From: Novosphingobium sediminis
Lineage (GTDB): Bacteria > Pseudomonadota > Alphaproteobacteria > Sphingomonadales > Sphingomonadaceae
Direction: 5' to 3'
DNA: 64,000 nt
NCBI RefSeq assembly: GCF_007991615.1
Contig: NZ_BJYR01000012.1
Span: 186,001-250,000, forward strand
The notes beneath the pieces are model-generated. The model saw only the letters and a list, made by a program, of their open reading frames with translations. It had not been told where the DNA came from and did not search any database. This document shows, in pieces, positions 37,893-47,079 of this stretch. The position numbers were made by a program, and so were the translations under genes. Position 1 is the stretch's first letter. Every line of letters starts with the position of its first letter.

Positions 37893-37928
37893 CCCTAGTC
37901 CCGCCTTCATGAAAAGGATCGGGACTGG

Positions 37929-39800
37929 GTGCTGGACATGAGCCGCGGGCTATTCCGGCAATTTGCAGCACTGTTGCTGGCGTTTCTGATGCTCGGCTTG
38001 GGCGCTGGGCGCGCCGAAGCGGCAAGCTGCTTCTACGCGACATCGCAGGGTTCGACCGGCCCTACGAACTGGAACTCGTACTGCTGGCTCGATTTCTCGG
38101 GCTACAATGACACCGCAGCGCGGTCTGGGGCCGGGCAGGCGATGTCCTACACGCTGCCGGATGGCACCGTGATGACCTTCACACTCAACATCAGCGGGGC
38201 CGGGATAACCGGCGCTGCATCGCCTTCATGGAGCGGTTCGGCCGTGGGCAACACGGCGTTTCTTGGCATCGGTGGGCGACCGATTCTCTACCAGACTGCC
38301 GCTGGCACCACGACTGCAACGATCACCAACATCGTGCTTACCCCGCCCGCCGGTGTCTCGCAGATCACCAGCTACATGTTCGTGGCGGCGGACGGCGAAT
38401 CCTCGAACGATGGCGAATCGCTTGGTTTCACCACCAACGGCGGCAACTGGGTCGCGCTGGACAACGCCGGACCGATCAGCGGTTCGACCTATCCCACCAG
38501 CGCGGGGCTGGGCACCAATACTTTCAGCGTGACCGGCGTCCCCGGTACGGTGGGTGCCAACATCGTCGGTTCCAGCACACCGACCTCGTTGACGACGACC
38601 ATCGTTGGCGGTGGTCTGCAGGGCGTGATGTTTGCGGTGCGCTTTGCCTCGATTCGGCTCAATCTCCAGATCAACGGTGCGCGTGCGGCTTCGGCGGACC
38701 AGTTCGCGTTCAACATCAACGCAACGAGCGGCGGGGCGACGCTTGCTTCCGGCACATCGAGCGGGACAGGAAATGGTCCCTTCACGGCGGCGACGCTGAC
38801 CACAGCTTCGGCGCTCCCGCTGACGCTGACGCAAGCGATGGCCTCGGGCAGCGTGAACCCGCTCACCGACTACCGCTCAAGCCTGACCTGCACCAACTCC
38901 GTGAGTTCGAGCACGCCGCTGCCCAGCGGGGCGATCACCACCAACTACAGCTTTGGCGCGCTTCAGTTCGGCGATCTCGTCACCTGCACCTTCACCAACA
39001 CGGTGTTCCCGCACATGCGGTTGACCAAGGCGCTGGGCACTGGCGGGCGGCGGTTCAGCACCGATCAATTCGTGATGAACATCAACCAGGGCTCGACCAC
39101 CGTGGGCACGACAACCACGACCGGTACGAGCGCCACGGTGAACAATGCGTCGACACCGCAGGTGATGGGCTCCGCGGGGACAGCCTATACGTTCACCGAG
39201 CTCGGCGCAGGCACGACTAGCCTTACGCAGTACACATCAGCGATGACCTGCACGAACGCGTTCACCGGCTCATCGACCACGCTGCCGACGACGGTGGGCG
39301 GGACGGTGACACCGCAGATGGGCGACGTGATTTCCTGCACGATCACCAACACTCGCCGGGCAACCAATGCCACGCTGACGCTGGTGAAGACATCGAGCGT
39401 GCTTTCCGATCCGGTTAACGGCGCGACCAATCCCAAGATGATCCCGGGTTCGATCGTGCAGTATTCGATCCTTGTCTCGAACACGGGGCCGACCGCGGTG
39501 GACAGCAACACGGTGCTGCTGATCGATTCGCTGCCGAGCCAGATGCGGGTGGGAACCGCAGCGACGCCGACGTTCACGCAAGGCTCCCCGACAAGCGGCC
39601 TCACCTTCAATGCCACCAACGACATTCGCTATTCGAATGCCTCGACGGCGCCCACGACATATGCCGGCTGCACTTATACCCCGGTTTCAGCCTATGACGC
39701 AGCGGTGAAATTCATCTGCGTGAACCCCAAGGGCACCATGGCGGGTTCATCCGGCACGCCGCCCAGCTTCACGATCTCGTTCAGGGCGCAGATGCAGTAA
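37929..39800 (+). CDS. Large secreted surface protein with repeat and DUF11-like domains
   Basis: A 623-residue exported protein: signal peptide (residues about 1-31, cleavage near AEA), a Thr/Ser/Gly-rich N-terminal domain resembling fibril-type adhesin modules, two tandem prealbumin-like units (about 238-363 and 364-475, each ending in a LTCTNS...G.LVTCTFTNT-like strand pair with two Cys), and a C-terminal DUF11-like domain (LVKTSSVL...VQYSILVSNTGPTAVD). Such proteins sit on the cell surface; no sorting anchor is seen. Start is GTG at 37929 or ATG at 37938. The low-charge, Thr-rich composition is unlike its neighbours. Its last 20 bases overlap the convergent ATP-grasp gene. Confidence 0.75.
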   Translation: MLDMSRGLFRQFAALLLAFLMLGLGAGRAEAASCFYATSQGSTGPTNWNSYCWLDFSGYNDTAARSGAGQAMSYTLPDGTVMTFTLNISGAGITGAASPSWSGSAVGNTAFLGIGGRPILYQTAAGTTTATITNIVLTPPAGVSQITSYMFVAADGESSNDGESLGFTTNGGNWVALDNAGPISGSTYPTSAGLGTNTFSVTGVPGTVGANIVGSSTPTSLTTTIVGGGLQGVMFAVRFASIRLNLQINGARAASADQFAFNINATSGGATLASGTSSGTGNGPFTAATLTTASALPLTLTQAMASGSVNPLTDYRSSLTCTNSVSSSTPLPSGAITTNYSFGALQFGDLVTCTFTNTVFPHMRLTKALGTGGRRFSTDQFVMNINQGSTTVGTTTTTGTSATVNNASTPQVMGSAGTAYTFTELGAGTTSLTQYTSAMTCTNAFTGSSTTLPTTVGGTVTPQMGDVISCTITNTRRATNATLTLVKTSSVLSDPVNGATNPKMIPGSIVQYSILVSNTGPTAVDSNTVLLIDSLPSQMRVGTAATPTFTQGSPTSGLTFNATNDIRYSNASTAPTTYAGCTYTPVSAYDAAVKFICVNPKGTMAGSSGTPPSFTISFRAQMQ

Positions 39801-40674
39801 GCAGGCGGCGCAGGCCGGCGAGGAGGCGTGGGCCGAGTTCCGGCCCCTGCAAGGGATAGAGGAACGGTTCGATCAGTTCCGCTTCCATCAGCAGTAATGT
39901 GCCTTCCGGCCCGCGCACGAGGTCGATGCGCGCGTAGAGCGGCGCGGCGAAGGGCAGGCCTGCGATCACTTGTCGCGCGGCGGCGAGGTCGTCAGCGGCA
40001 GGTGTGACGGCAGTATCCCACCCGCCATAGAGCGACTGCACACGGTAATCGCCGGGGGCTGGGCGCTTGATGAGGCCGTGGCTGAACTGGCCGTCGATGA
40101 AGATCAGCGAATGCTCGCCCTCTTCGACAATGCCGGGCAGAAAGGGCTGGACGAGCGCGGCGTGGCCCATGCGCCAATCGGCGGCGGGCGGGTTCTGGCG
40201 CGTGAAATCGAACTGGCCTTCGGCGCCCGCGCCGACGCGGCGCTTGGCGATCACACGGTCGCAGCCGAAGTGATCGAAGGCGGCGAGGATCTCGTTCGCG
40301 CCAGGGTTATCGAGGAGCAGCGTGGGAATGGTCGCGACGCCGCGCGCGCCGAGTTCGGCGAGGTAGCCCTTGTCGATGTTCCAGCGCACGATTTCCGGCG
40401 CGTTGTAGACCAGGACACCCAGCGCGGCGATGGCATCGAGCTTGGCGAGAAAGGCCTCACGGTTGTCCCAGTAGTCCCACGGCGTGCCAATGAGCGCGGC
40501 ATCGAACGCGGCAAAGGCCTCGAGCGGGGCCTGCCAATCGATGTCGGTCACGCTCTCGCCGGGGCGCAGCGCGGCGACGAGCGCTTCCATCTGCTGGTCA
40601 TGCTCGAAGGCATCGGCGCGGCGGTCCGGGGCACCGGGCAGCGTGGTGCTGCAGGCGAGGAAGGCGATTTTCAT
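39781..40674 (-). CDS. ATP-grasp domain ligase (RimK/glutathione-synthetase-like)
   Basis: A 297-residue ATP-grasp enzyme, which joins a carboxylate to an amine through an acyl phosphate. Visible parts are MKIAFLACSTTLPGAPDRRAD, GTPWDYWDNREAFLAKLD, VIAKRRVGAGAEGQFDF (ATP-binding Lys and Gly loop), VQPFLPGIVEEGEHSLIFIDG and the metal-binding LLMEAELIEPFLY. The pattern is close to the DcsG (cycloserine)-like subgroup, but no biosynthetic cluster is present and the substrate is unknown. The ATG at 40674 is preferred over an open extension into the adjacent repeat. Confidence 0.82.
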   Translation of the reverse strand: MKIAFLACSTTLPGAPDRRADAFEHDQQMEALVAALRPGESVTDIDWQAPLEAFAAFDAALIGTPWDYWDNREAFLAKLDAIAALGVLVYNAPEIVRWNIDKGYLAELGARGVATIPTLLLDNPGANEILAAFDHFGCDRVIAKRRVGAGAEGQFDFTRQNPPAADWRMGHAALVQPFLPGIVEEGEHSLIFIDGQFSHGLIKRPAPGDYRVQSLYGGWDTAVTPAADDLAAARQVIAGLPFAAPLYARIDLVRGPEGTLLLMEAELIEPFLYPLQGPELGPRLLAGLRRLLTASAP

Positions 40675-40708
40675 GGGGTTATCTCTTCTCGGTAATCCAT
40701 TCCCCCAC

Positions 40709-40823
40709 CCGCTCACCCTGAGCTTGTCGAAGCATGTCCTGAGCGGCTGCTGCAAGCAGCCAGCCGAAGGGGGTGCTGACGCAACGGTCGTGCATGATAC
40801 TTCGACAAGCTCAGCATGAGCGG
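40709..40823. repeat. Dispersed inverted repeat, family 1, locus 3
   Basis: Unit copies at 40709-40733 and, inverted, 40799-40823, enclosing a smaller hairpin (GGCTGCTGCAAGCAGCC, 40745-40761). It lies between the LacI regulator and the ATP-grasp gene. Confidence 0.8.
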
Positions 40824-40856
40824 GACTTGGTGAGTGAATTCAGTGTGGGGCGTGCA

Positions 40857-41897
40857 TCAGGGCCGGGTCGACCCGCGCACGACGAGGCGCACCGGCACGC
40901 GGCGCGGGGTTTCGGGTTCGCCGGCCATGGTGGCCAGGAGGCGCTCGACGAGCAAGGCACCGGCGGTTTCGAAATCCGATTCGATCGTTGTCAGCGGCGG
41001 CGTCGACCATGCTCCGGCACGAACGCCGTCGAAGCCGACAATGCCGACAGAATCGGGAATCCGGTAGCCGCGCCGATCGAGTTCCTTGAGCGCGCCGAGT
41101 GCGATCTCGTCGCTCACCGCGAAGATGGCGTCGAAGGGCTGGCCGCTATCCGCCAGCGCGGCAGCAGCGCGGCGGCCCTGTTCCTCGCGGGGCAAGCCGC
41201 GTTCGATGCGCTGGAGCATCGGTTCGCGGCCAGCATCGCGCATCGCGCTGGCATAGCCGTCATAGCGCTCCTTGAACTGGCGCTGCGGCGAGGTTTCGGA
41301 GCCGATGCAGACGATCTTCTCGTAGCCGCGCACGAGCATATGGCGGACAGCGAGCGCGGCGCCCGCTTCGTTATCGCTACGCACCCACGGGAAGGCATCG
41401 CTCGGTGCGCCCCAGCAGACCCAGTTGGTGGCAGGATCGAGCTGGCCGAAATAGTCCCACGCGGGCGTGTTCTCGCTGGTGCCGATGACAATCATGCCGT
41501 CGGACTTGCGGCGCTCCTCGTAGTGGCCCCAGAAGTTTTCCGCGCTGTCCTGGAAGGACACGAGCACTTCATATCCGCGCGCGGAGGCGGCGGCGCAGGT
41601 GCTGCCAAGGAGGGCGAAGTAGAACGGGTTGAGGTCCTTGCGGTCCTGCCCGGCGCGGCAGATCATCACGACCGCGAGCGTGCCGGTCTTGCCGCGGCGC
41701 AGGCGGGCGGCGTTTTCGTTGACCTGATAATTGAGCCGCGCGGCAGCGGCGATCACGCGCTGGCGGGTGGGCTCGCTGATCGAAGTGTCCCCGGCCAGCG
41801 CGCGGCTGACGGTGGACTGGCTGACGCCGGCCTCTTCCGCCACATCGAACGAGGTGACGCGGGTGATCCGGCGTGTGGTGTCGGTGGTCTGCGGCAT
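40857..41897 (-). CDS. LacI-family transcriptional regulator
   Basis: A 346-residue repressor: N-terminal helix-turn-helix (VTSFDVAEEAGVSQSTVSRAL, hinge NYQVNENAARLRRGKTG) and a periplasmic-binding-protein-like effector domain (GIVGFDGVRAGAWSTPPLTTIE). The ligand is unknown, probably a sugar. No sugar gene is next to it. Its ATG shares one base with the gloB stop (TGATG), which makes it the second gene of a gloB-lacI unit, an unusual pairing. Confidence 0.9.
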   Translation of the reverse strand: MPQTTDTTRRITRVTSFDVAEEAGVSQSTVSRALAGDTSISEPTRQRVIAAAARLNYQVNENAARLRRGKTGTLAVVMICRAGQDRKDLNPFYFALLGSTCAAASARGYEVLVSFQDSAENFWGHYEERRKSDGMIVIGTSENTPAWDYFGQLDPATNWVCWGAPSDAFPWVRSDNEAGAALAVRHMLVRGYEKIVCIGSETSPQRQFKERYDGYASAMRDAGREPMLQRIERGLPREEQGRRAAAALADSGQPFDAIFAVSDEIALGALKELDRRGYRIPDSVGIVGFDGVRAGAWSTPPLTTIESDFETAGALLVERLLATMAGEPETPRRVPVRLVVRGSTRP

Positions 41898-42661
41898 CAG
41901 CGGAAGCTGTCCTTGGCGCTGCGCAACGCGGCAAATGTTTCGACGGCCGAACCGCCGCCCCAGCGCGCCTGCAAGGCCGGATCATCGGCGCGCAGGAAGG
42001 GATTGGTGGCGAGCTCGCGGTCAAGGCGGGTCGGTACGGTCCATTCGCTCCGGCTGCGCTTGTCCGCGATTTCTGCGGCATAGGCGGCGAGCGCGGCGTT
42101 GTCCGGATCGGCGTGGACGGCGAACTTCGCGTTGGAGGCGGTGTATTCGTGCGCGCAGTAAAGCGTGGTGTCGCCCGGAAGGGCTTTCACGCGGCTGAGG
42201 CTGGCCCAGAACTGGTCTGGCGTGCCCTCGAACATACGGCCGCAGCCGAGCGTAAACACCGCGTCTCCAACGAAGGCGATGGAGGCGTCTGGCAGGTGGT
42301 AGGCGCAGTGGCCTATGGTGTGCCCGCCAACGTCGATCACATGCGCTTCATAGGCGCCGAAGGGGACTGTATCGCCCTGTGCGACAGTCCGGTCGATCCC
42401 GGCGATCCGCGCGGCATCCGCTGCGGGAGCGATGATCGTGCAACCAGTCGCGGCCTTGATGGCCTCGTTCCCGCCTGCGTGATCGGGGTGCCAGTGGGTG
42501 TTCCAGATCTGCGTGATCGACCAGCCCTTGGCGGCTGCTTCGCGCAGATAGGCTTCTGCATCCGGCGTATCGATGCAGGCCGTTTCACCGCTGGCGCTAT
42601 CGTGCAGCAGGTAGCCGTAATTGTCGCTGAGGCAGGTGAACTGGTGGACTTCAAGCGTCAT
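41897..42661 (-). CDS. gloB: Hydroxyacylglutathione hydrolase (glyoxalase II)
   Basis: Hydrolyses S-lactoylglutathione to lactate and glutathione, detoxifying methylglyoxal. The 254-residue metallo-beta-lactamase-fold enzyme carries THWHPDHAG (zinc/iron ligands), VGGHTIGHCAYH, FVGDAVFTLGCGRMFEGT and YCAHEYTASNAKFA, then the C-terminal substrate-binding domain ending NPFLRADDPALQA. Starts 55 bases past the rpsA terminator. Confidence 0.94.
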   Translation of the reverse strand: MTLEVHQFTCLSDNYGYLLHDSASGETACIDTPDAEAYLREAAAKGWSITQIWNTHWHPDHAGGNEAIKAATGCTIIAPAADAARIAGIDRTVAQGDTVPFGAYEAHVIDVGGHTIGHCAYHLPDASIAFVGDAVFTLGCGRMFEGTPDQFWASLSRVKALPGDTTLYCAHEYTASNAKFAVHADPDNAALAAYAAEIADKRSRSEWTVPTRLDRELATNPFLRADDPALQARWGGGSAVETFAALRSAKDSFR

Positions 42662-42715
42662 GGTATCTCTCGGGCATCCTCGTCGCAGAGCCTAGCCGAG
42701 TGTGCGCCGCAATGC

Positions 42716-42749
42716 AAAAGCCCGCCCGGATTGCTCCGGACGGGCTTTT
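42716..42749 (-). terminator. Rho-independent terminator of rpsA (bidirectional)
   Basis: Inverted repeat AAAAGCCCGCCCGGA / TCCGGACGGGCTTTT with one mismatch and a four-base loop, bounded by A-run and T-run. Confidence 0.9.
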
Positions 42750-42777
42750 GGTTTGCCTTGACGGCGGTAAGCCAGGC

Positions 42778-44481
42778 TTACTGCTTGGCCTTGAGGGCCG
42801 CGCCGAGGATGTCGCCCAGCGAAGCGCCGGCTTCCGACGAACCGTACTGTTCCACGGCTTCCTTCTCTTCGGCGAGCTGACGGGCCTTGACCGAGAAGTT
42901 GGGCTTCTTGGAACGGTCGAAGCCGATGACCATGGCATCGAGCTTCTGGCCGACCTGGAAGCGGTCCGGACGCTGCTCGTCGCGGTCGCGGCCGAGATCG
43001 GTGCGCTTGATGAAGCCGGTCGCGCCGTCTTCGCCAGCCTGCACTTCGAGACCGCCATCGCGGACTTCGAGGACAGTGACGGTGACGACTTCGCCGCGGC
43101 GGAGCGAGCCAGCACCAGCGGCCGAACCGCCAGCCGCCGGAGCGCCCTTTTCAAGCTGCTTCATGCCGAGCGAGATGCGCTCCTTTTCGACATCGACGTC
43201 GAGAACGATGGCCGAAACCTGCTCGCCCTTGCGGTGCAGCGCCAGTGCGTCTTCGCCCGAGATGCCCCACGCGATGTCCGACATATGAACCATGCCGTCC
43301 ACGTCGCCATCGAGGCCGATGAACAGACCGAACTCGGTCGCGTTCTTGACTTCGCCCTCGACGGTCGAGCCAACCGGGTGCGCTTCGGCGAAGGCTTCCC
43401 AGGGGTTCTGCTGGGCCTGCTTGAGGCCGAGGCTGATGCGGCGCTTGTCGCTGTCGACCTCGAGCACGAGCACATCGACTTCCTGCGAGGTCGAGACGAT
43501 CTTGCCGGGGTGGACGTTCTTCTTGGTCCACGACATTTCCGAAACGTGGACGAGGCCTTCGATGCCAGCTTCCAGTTCGACGAACGCGCCGTATTCGGTG
43601 ATGTTGGTGACAACGCCGTGCAGCTTCGCACCGACCGGGTACTTGGCGGCGACGCCATCCCACGGATCGCTTTCAAGCTGCTTCATGCCGAGGCTGATGC
43701 GCTGCGTATCCTGGTTGATGCGGATGATCTGGACGCGGACGGTATCGCCGATGGCGATCACTTCCGACGGGTGGTTGACGCGCTTGTAGCTCATGTCGGT
43801 GACATGGAGCAGGCCGTCGATGCCGCCGAGGTCCACGAACGCACCGTAATCGGTGATGTTCTTGACGACGCCGTCGATGATCTGGCCTTCCTTGAGGTTC
43901 TGGATCAGGCCCGAACGCTGCTCGGCGCGGGTTTCCTCGAGGACAGCGCGGCGCGAGACCACGATGTTGCCGCGGCGGCGGTCCATCTTGAGGATCTGGA
44001 AGGGCTGCGGCATGTCCATCAGCGGGGTCACGTCGCGCACGGGGCGGATATCGACCTGCGAGCCGGGCAGGAACGCCACGGCGCCGTCGAGATCGACGGT
44101 GAAGCCACCCTTCACGCGGCCGAAGATCACGCCTTCGACGCGCTTGCCTTCGCCGAATTCGCTCTCGAGCTTGTCCCAGGCGGCTTCGCGGCGGGCGCGG
44201 TCGCGGCTGAGCATCGCTTCGCCGTCGGCGTTCTCGACGCGGTCGACGTAGACTTCGACTTCGGCGCCGACGACGAGACCGTGCGGCTGGCCGGGCATGG
44301 CGAATTCGCGAAGCGGCACGCGGCCTTCGCTCTTGAGACCGACGTCGATGACGGCCTTGTCGTTTTCGATGGCGGTGACGGTGCCCTTGACGACCCGGCC
44401 TTCAAAGCCGCCGTTAGCGGCGCCGCCGAGGGTTTCGTCGAGCATCGCGGCGAAATCGTCGCGCGTGGGATGAGATGCCAT
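42778..44481 (-). CDS. rpsA: 30S ribosomal protein S1
   Basis: A 567-residue protein with six S1 (OB-fold) domains, which binds mRNA and brings it to the small ribosomal subunit. Repeats such as GQIIDGVVKNITDYGAFVDLGGIDGLLHVTDMS, GAKLHGVVTNITEYGAFVELE and GSTVEGEVKNATEFGLFIGLD mark domains 3-5. The ATG at 44481 begins MASHPTRDDFAAMLDETLGG; upstream in-frame codons lack family character. The cytidylate kinase gene that often precedes rpsA is not here. Confidence 0.97.
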   Translation of the reverse strand: MASHPTRDDFAAMLDETLGGAANGGFEGRVVKGTVTAIENDKAVIDVGLKSEGRVPLREFAMPGQPHGLVVGAEVEVYVDRVENADGEAMLSRDRARREAAWDKLESEFGEGKRVEGVIFGRVKGGFTVDLDGAVAFLPGSQVDIRPVRDVTPLMDMPQPFQILKMDRRRGNIVVSRRAVLEETRAEQRSGLIQNLKEGQIIDGVVKNITDYGAFVDLGGIDGLLHVTDMSYKRVNHPSEVIAIGDTVRVQIIRINQDTQRISLGMKQLESDPWDGVAAKYPVGAKLHGVVTNITEYGAFVELEAGIEGLVHVSEMSWTKKNVHPGKIVSTSQEVDVLVLEVDSDKRRISLGLKQAQQNPWEAFAEAHPVGSTVEGEVKNATEFGLFIGLDGDVDGMVHMSDIAWGISGEDALALHRKGEQVSAIVLDVDVEKERISLGMKQLEKGAPAAGGSAAGAGSLRRGEVVTVTVLEVRDGGLEVQAGEDGATGFIKRTDLGRDRDEQRPDRFQVGQKLDAMVIGFDRSKKPNFSVKARQLAEEKEAVEQYGSSEAGASLGDILGAALKAKQ

Positions 44482-44692
44482 TGCTGGTATTCCTGTTGTC
44501 GCTGTTTCCGGCCAGGCGGTTGTATCCGCCGGTCTTTCACCGGATGCCGCCCCATGCGGATCCGGGCCAAGGGGCCGAACCATCTGCCGGGCCGAATGCC
44601 ATGGCAGATATCCGAAACGGAGGTTTACCCCCGCCGCAGACGAGCGGCCCCTATGTCAGGAATGGGCAAAAAGCAAGCTGAACCGCGCCTCT

Positions 44693-46381
44693 TCAGGCCG
44701 CAAGCGCGCGGGGATGCGACGTGGCGGTGCGGGCCGAGGTGCGGAAGCGCGCGACGGCTGAGGCAAGCTCACCGGCTTCGTCCGCCAGCGAACGAGCGGC
44801 AGCTGCGGTTTCCTCGACCATGGCGGCATTGCGCTGGGTCATCGAGTCCATGTCCGAGACGGATATGCTGACCTGATCGAGGCTGGATGATTGGGCCTGG
44901 GTCGCCTCGGCAATGGAACTGACGAGCGTGGCAAGGGTATCCACGCGCCCGACCAGAGCAGTCAGGGCCTCACCGGTTCGGCTCACAAGGTTGACGCCGC
45001 CGGAGACTTCGCGCGAACTGGCGGCAATGAGCGTGCGGATCTCGTTTGCCGCATCGGCGCTGCGCTGGGCCAGCGCCCGCACTTCATTGGCGACGACGGC
45101 AAAACCATTGCCGGCAGCCCCGGCCCGGGCCGCTTCGACGCCCGCATTGAGGGCCAGAAGGTTGGTCTGGAAGGCAATCGCATCGATCAGATCGACGATT
45201 CGGCCGATTTCCTGCGAGGACCGCTCGATCGCACCCATCGCGGCCATCGCCTCGCCGACCAGCGTACCGCCGACTTGTGCGTCCTGTGTGGCGAGGCCGA
45301 TCTCGCTCTCGACTTCGCGGGTCCGCGTGGCGGTTGAGGAAACCAGTGTGGCGACCTGCTTCATGGCGGCGCTCGATTCCTCGACACTCGCGGCCTGGCT
45401 CTGGTTGCGCGTGGCAAGATCGCTCGAAGCGATGCGGATTTCTGCCGCGCCGTTGCTGACGCTGCTTGCCGTGCCGCCGACGCGCGCGAGAACGCTGTCG
45501 AGCCGTTCGGCGGCCGCATTGTAGGCGCCGCGCAGTTCTTCGTATTCGGCAGGGAAGGGGGGCTCGATGCGGTGGACGAGATCGCCCTCTGCGAGCTGGC
45601 GGAGCGCCGTCCCCATGCGGCTGACGACAATTGCCTGCTTCTGGGCATTCTCGCGCTGCGCGCTGGCGGCGCTGCGGAAGACCTCGATGGCGCGCGTCAT
45701 GTCGCCGATCTCGTCGCTGCGGTGGTCGCTGCGCCGCCCCGCGTCGAGATCGCCGCCTGCCATGGTCACCATGACATCCACCGTGCCAGCGAGGGGATCG
45801 AGCACATGGCGGCTGAGCAGGCGGATCGCGCAGAGGATGAGGGCAACAGTCGCGGCCCCGGCGAGTGCCATGACGATGAGGAGCGCCGAAACCGTCGTTA
45901 TGCTGCTGGAGACCAGCGAATCGCGCGCCGCGACGGCATGCTCGGTAAGCAGCAGCACAGCGCTGCGCTCGCGGGCGAAGATGGTATCGAGCCGCAGCTT
46001 GCTGGCCTGCGCTTCTGCCGTATCGCCGCGGCCGAGCGCCGGGAGCAGCACCGCGTTGACTTCCTGCCAGAACGCATCCGCTTCCTTCGCGACCGCTGTG
46101 CGCAACTCGTTCGCCAGCGCCGGATCGACATCGTTTGCCGTCCACCGCGCGAGGCTGGCGCGATACTGCCTTTCCAGTTCGGCAAGATCGGCGCGGTTTT
46201 GCGCGAGGTGTGCCGGATCATCCACCGTCTGCCGTGCCTTGAGCGCAGGCTCCACAATATACAGCGGTGGCGGAAGGATATCCGCGGTGAAGCCGGTAAC
46301 CGTGTCGATCCGGGTCTGCATCGCGCCGCCAACCCGGATATGCTGCACGGCAAAGCCGATCAAGAGGAGGACCACGGTCAC
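44693..46381 (-). CDS. Methyl-accepting chemotaxis protein, 5' end interrupted by a TGA
   Basis: A 562-residue reading frame for a chemoreceptor: remainder of TM1 (residues 1-10), a periplasmic helical domain of about 140 residues, TM2 (about 163-185), a HAMP domain and the signalling hairpin ([42 protein letters not shown]). Only a GTG without ribosome-binding site starts this frame. In the same frame, 51 bases upstream, is an ATG at 46432 with GAGGGGAG before it, encoding MSIRIQSRRGGLALA, and then TGA (46385-46387). The original gene very likely began at 46432, so this is a nonsense allele, a reinitiating gene or a sequencing error. Confidence 0.8.
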   Translation of the reverse strand: MTVVLLLIGFAVQHIRVGGAMQTRIDTVTGFTADILPPPLYIVEPALKARQTVDDPAHLAQNRADLAELERQYRASLARWTANDVDPALANELRTAVAKEADAFWQEVNAVLLPALGRGDTAEAQASKLRLDTIFARERSAVLLLTEHAVAARDSLVSSSITTVSALLIVMALAGAATVALILCAIRLLSRHVLDPLAGTVDVMVTMAGGDLDAGRRSDHRSDEIGDMTRAIEVFRSAASAQRENAQKQAIVVSRMGTALRQLAEGDLVHRIEPPFPAEYEELRGAYNAAAERLDSVLARVGGTASSVSNGAAEIRIASSDLATRNQSQAASVEESSAAMKQVATLVSSTATRTREVESEIGLATQDAQVGGTLVGEAMAAMGAIERSSQEIGRIVDLIDAIAFQTNLLALNAGVEAARAGAAGNGFAVVANEVRALAQRSADAANEIRTLIAASSREVSGGVNLVSRTGEALTALVGRVDTLATLVSSIAEATQAQSSSLDQVSISVSDMDSMTQRNAAMVEETAAAARSLADEAGELASAVARFRTSARTATSHPRALAA

Positions 46382-46500
46382 CGTTCAAGCCAGCGCCAAG
46401 CCGCCCCGGCGGCTCTGGATTCGGATACTCATGGCAGCGGTACTCCCCTCTTTTCATGGCTTTGCGTCGTCTTCGGGCCAATGTGGGGAGGGCATAACCC

Positions 46501-46529
46501 GGCTGTGCAAACCAAAGACTTGCACAGCC
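46501..46529. repeat. Perfect inverted repeat between ribH and the chemoreceptor
   Basis: GGCTGTGCAA and TTGCACAGCC flank a nine-base loop. There is no T-run on either side; it may be a factor-dependent terminator or a protein site upstream of the chemoreceptor. Confidence 0.5.
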
Positions 46530-46653
46530 CGAAAGGTGCTCTGCCTAGCGCGGCCGAGCATCATGTTAACGATTGCAGGCCGCGTTAGCTGACCAAGGGT
46601 GGGGGGCATTAGCGATCCGGCAAGAGGTGCCGAACCGCCCTTCAAACTGACGA

Positions 46654-47073
46654 TCAGGCGTACTTTGTGCGCAGCGCCAGCAGCGCCAGTGCGGCCTTGG
46701 CAGCCTCGCCGCCCTTGTCCTTCTGCGCCGGGTCCGCGCGGACCAGAGCCTGCGCTTCGTCTTCGACGGTGAGGATACCGTTGCCGACGGCGAGGCCATC
46801 CATCGTGAGCGCCATCACGCCGCGTGCGCTTTCGCCCGCGACGATCTCGAAGTGATACGTCTCGCCCCGGATAACCACGCCGATCGCGACGTAGCCGTCA
46901 TACTGGCCGGACTGGTCCGCAAGTACGATCGCACCGGGAATTTCCAGCGCGCCGGGGACGGTAATCACGTCGACCTTGTGGCCTTCCGCCTCGAGCGCGG
47001 CGCGGGCACCGGCCACCAGCATGTCGTTGAGGTGATCGTAGAAGCGGGCTTCGACAATGAGGAACTTTGCCAT
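46654..47073 (-). CDS. ribH: 6,7-dimethyl-8-ribityllumazine synthase
   Basis: Condenses the pyrimidine intermediate with 3,4-dihydroxy-2-butanone 4-phosphate, the last but one step to riboflavin. The 139-residue protein has the substrate-binding [37 protein letters not shown] (catalytic His) and [13 protein letters not shown]. Starts six bases after the ribBX stop, so it shares its transcript. Confidence 0.96.
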   Translation of the reverse strand: MAKFLIVEARFYDHLNDMLVAGARAALEAEGHKVDVITVPGALEIPGAIVLADQSGQYDGYVAIGVVIRGETYHFEIVAGESARGVMALTMDGLAVGNGILTVEDEAQALVRADPAQKDKGGEAAKAALALLALRTKYA

Positions 47074-47079
47074 GCGCGC

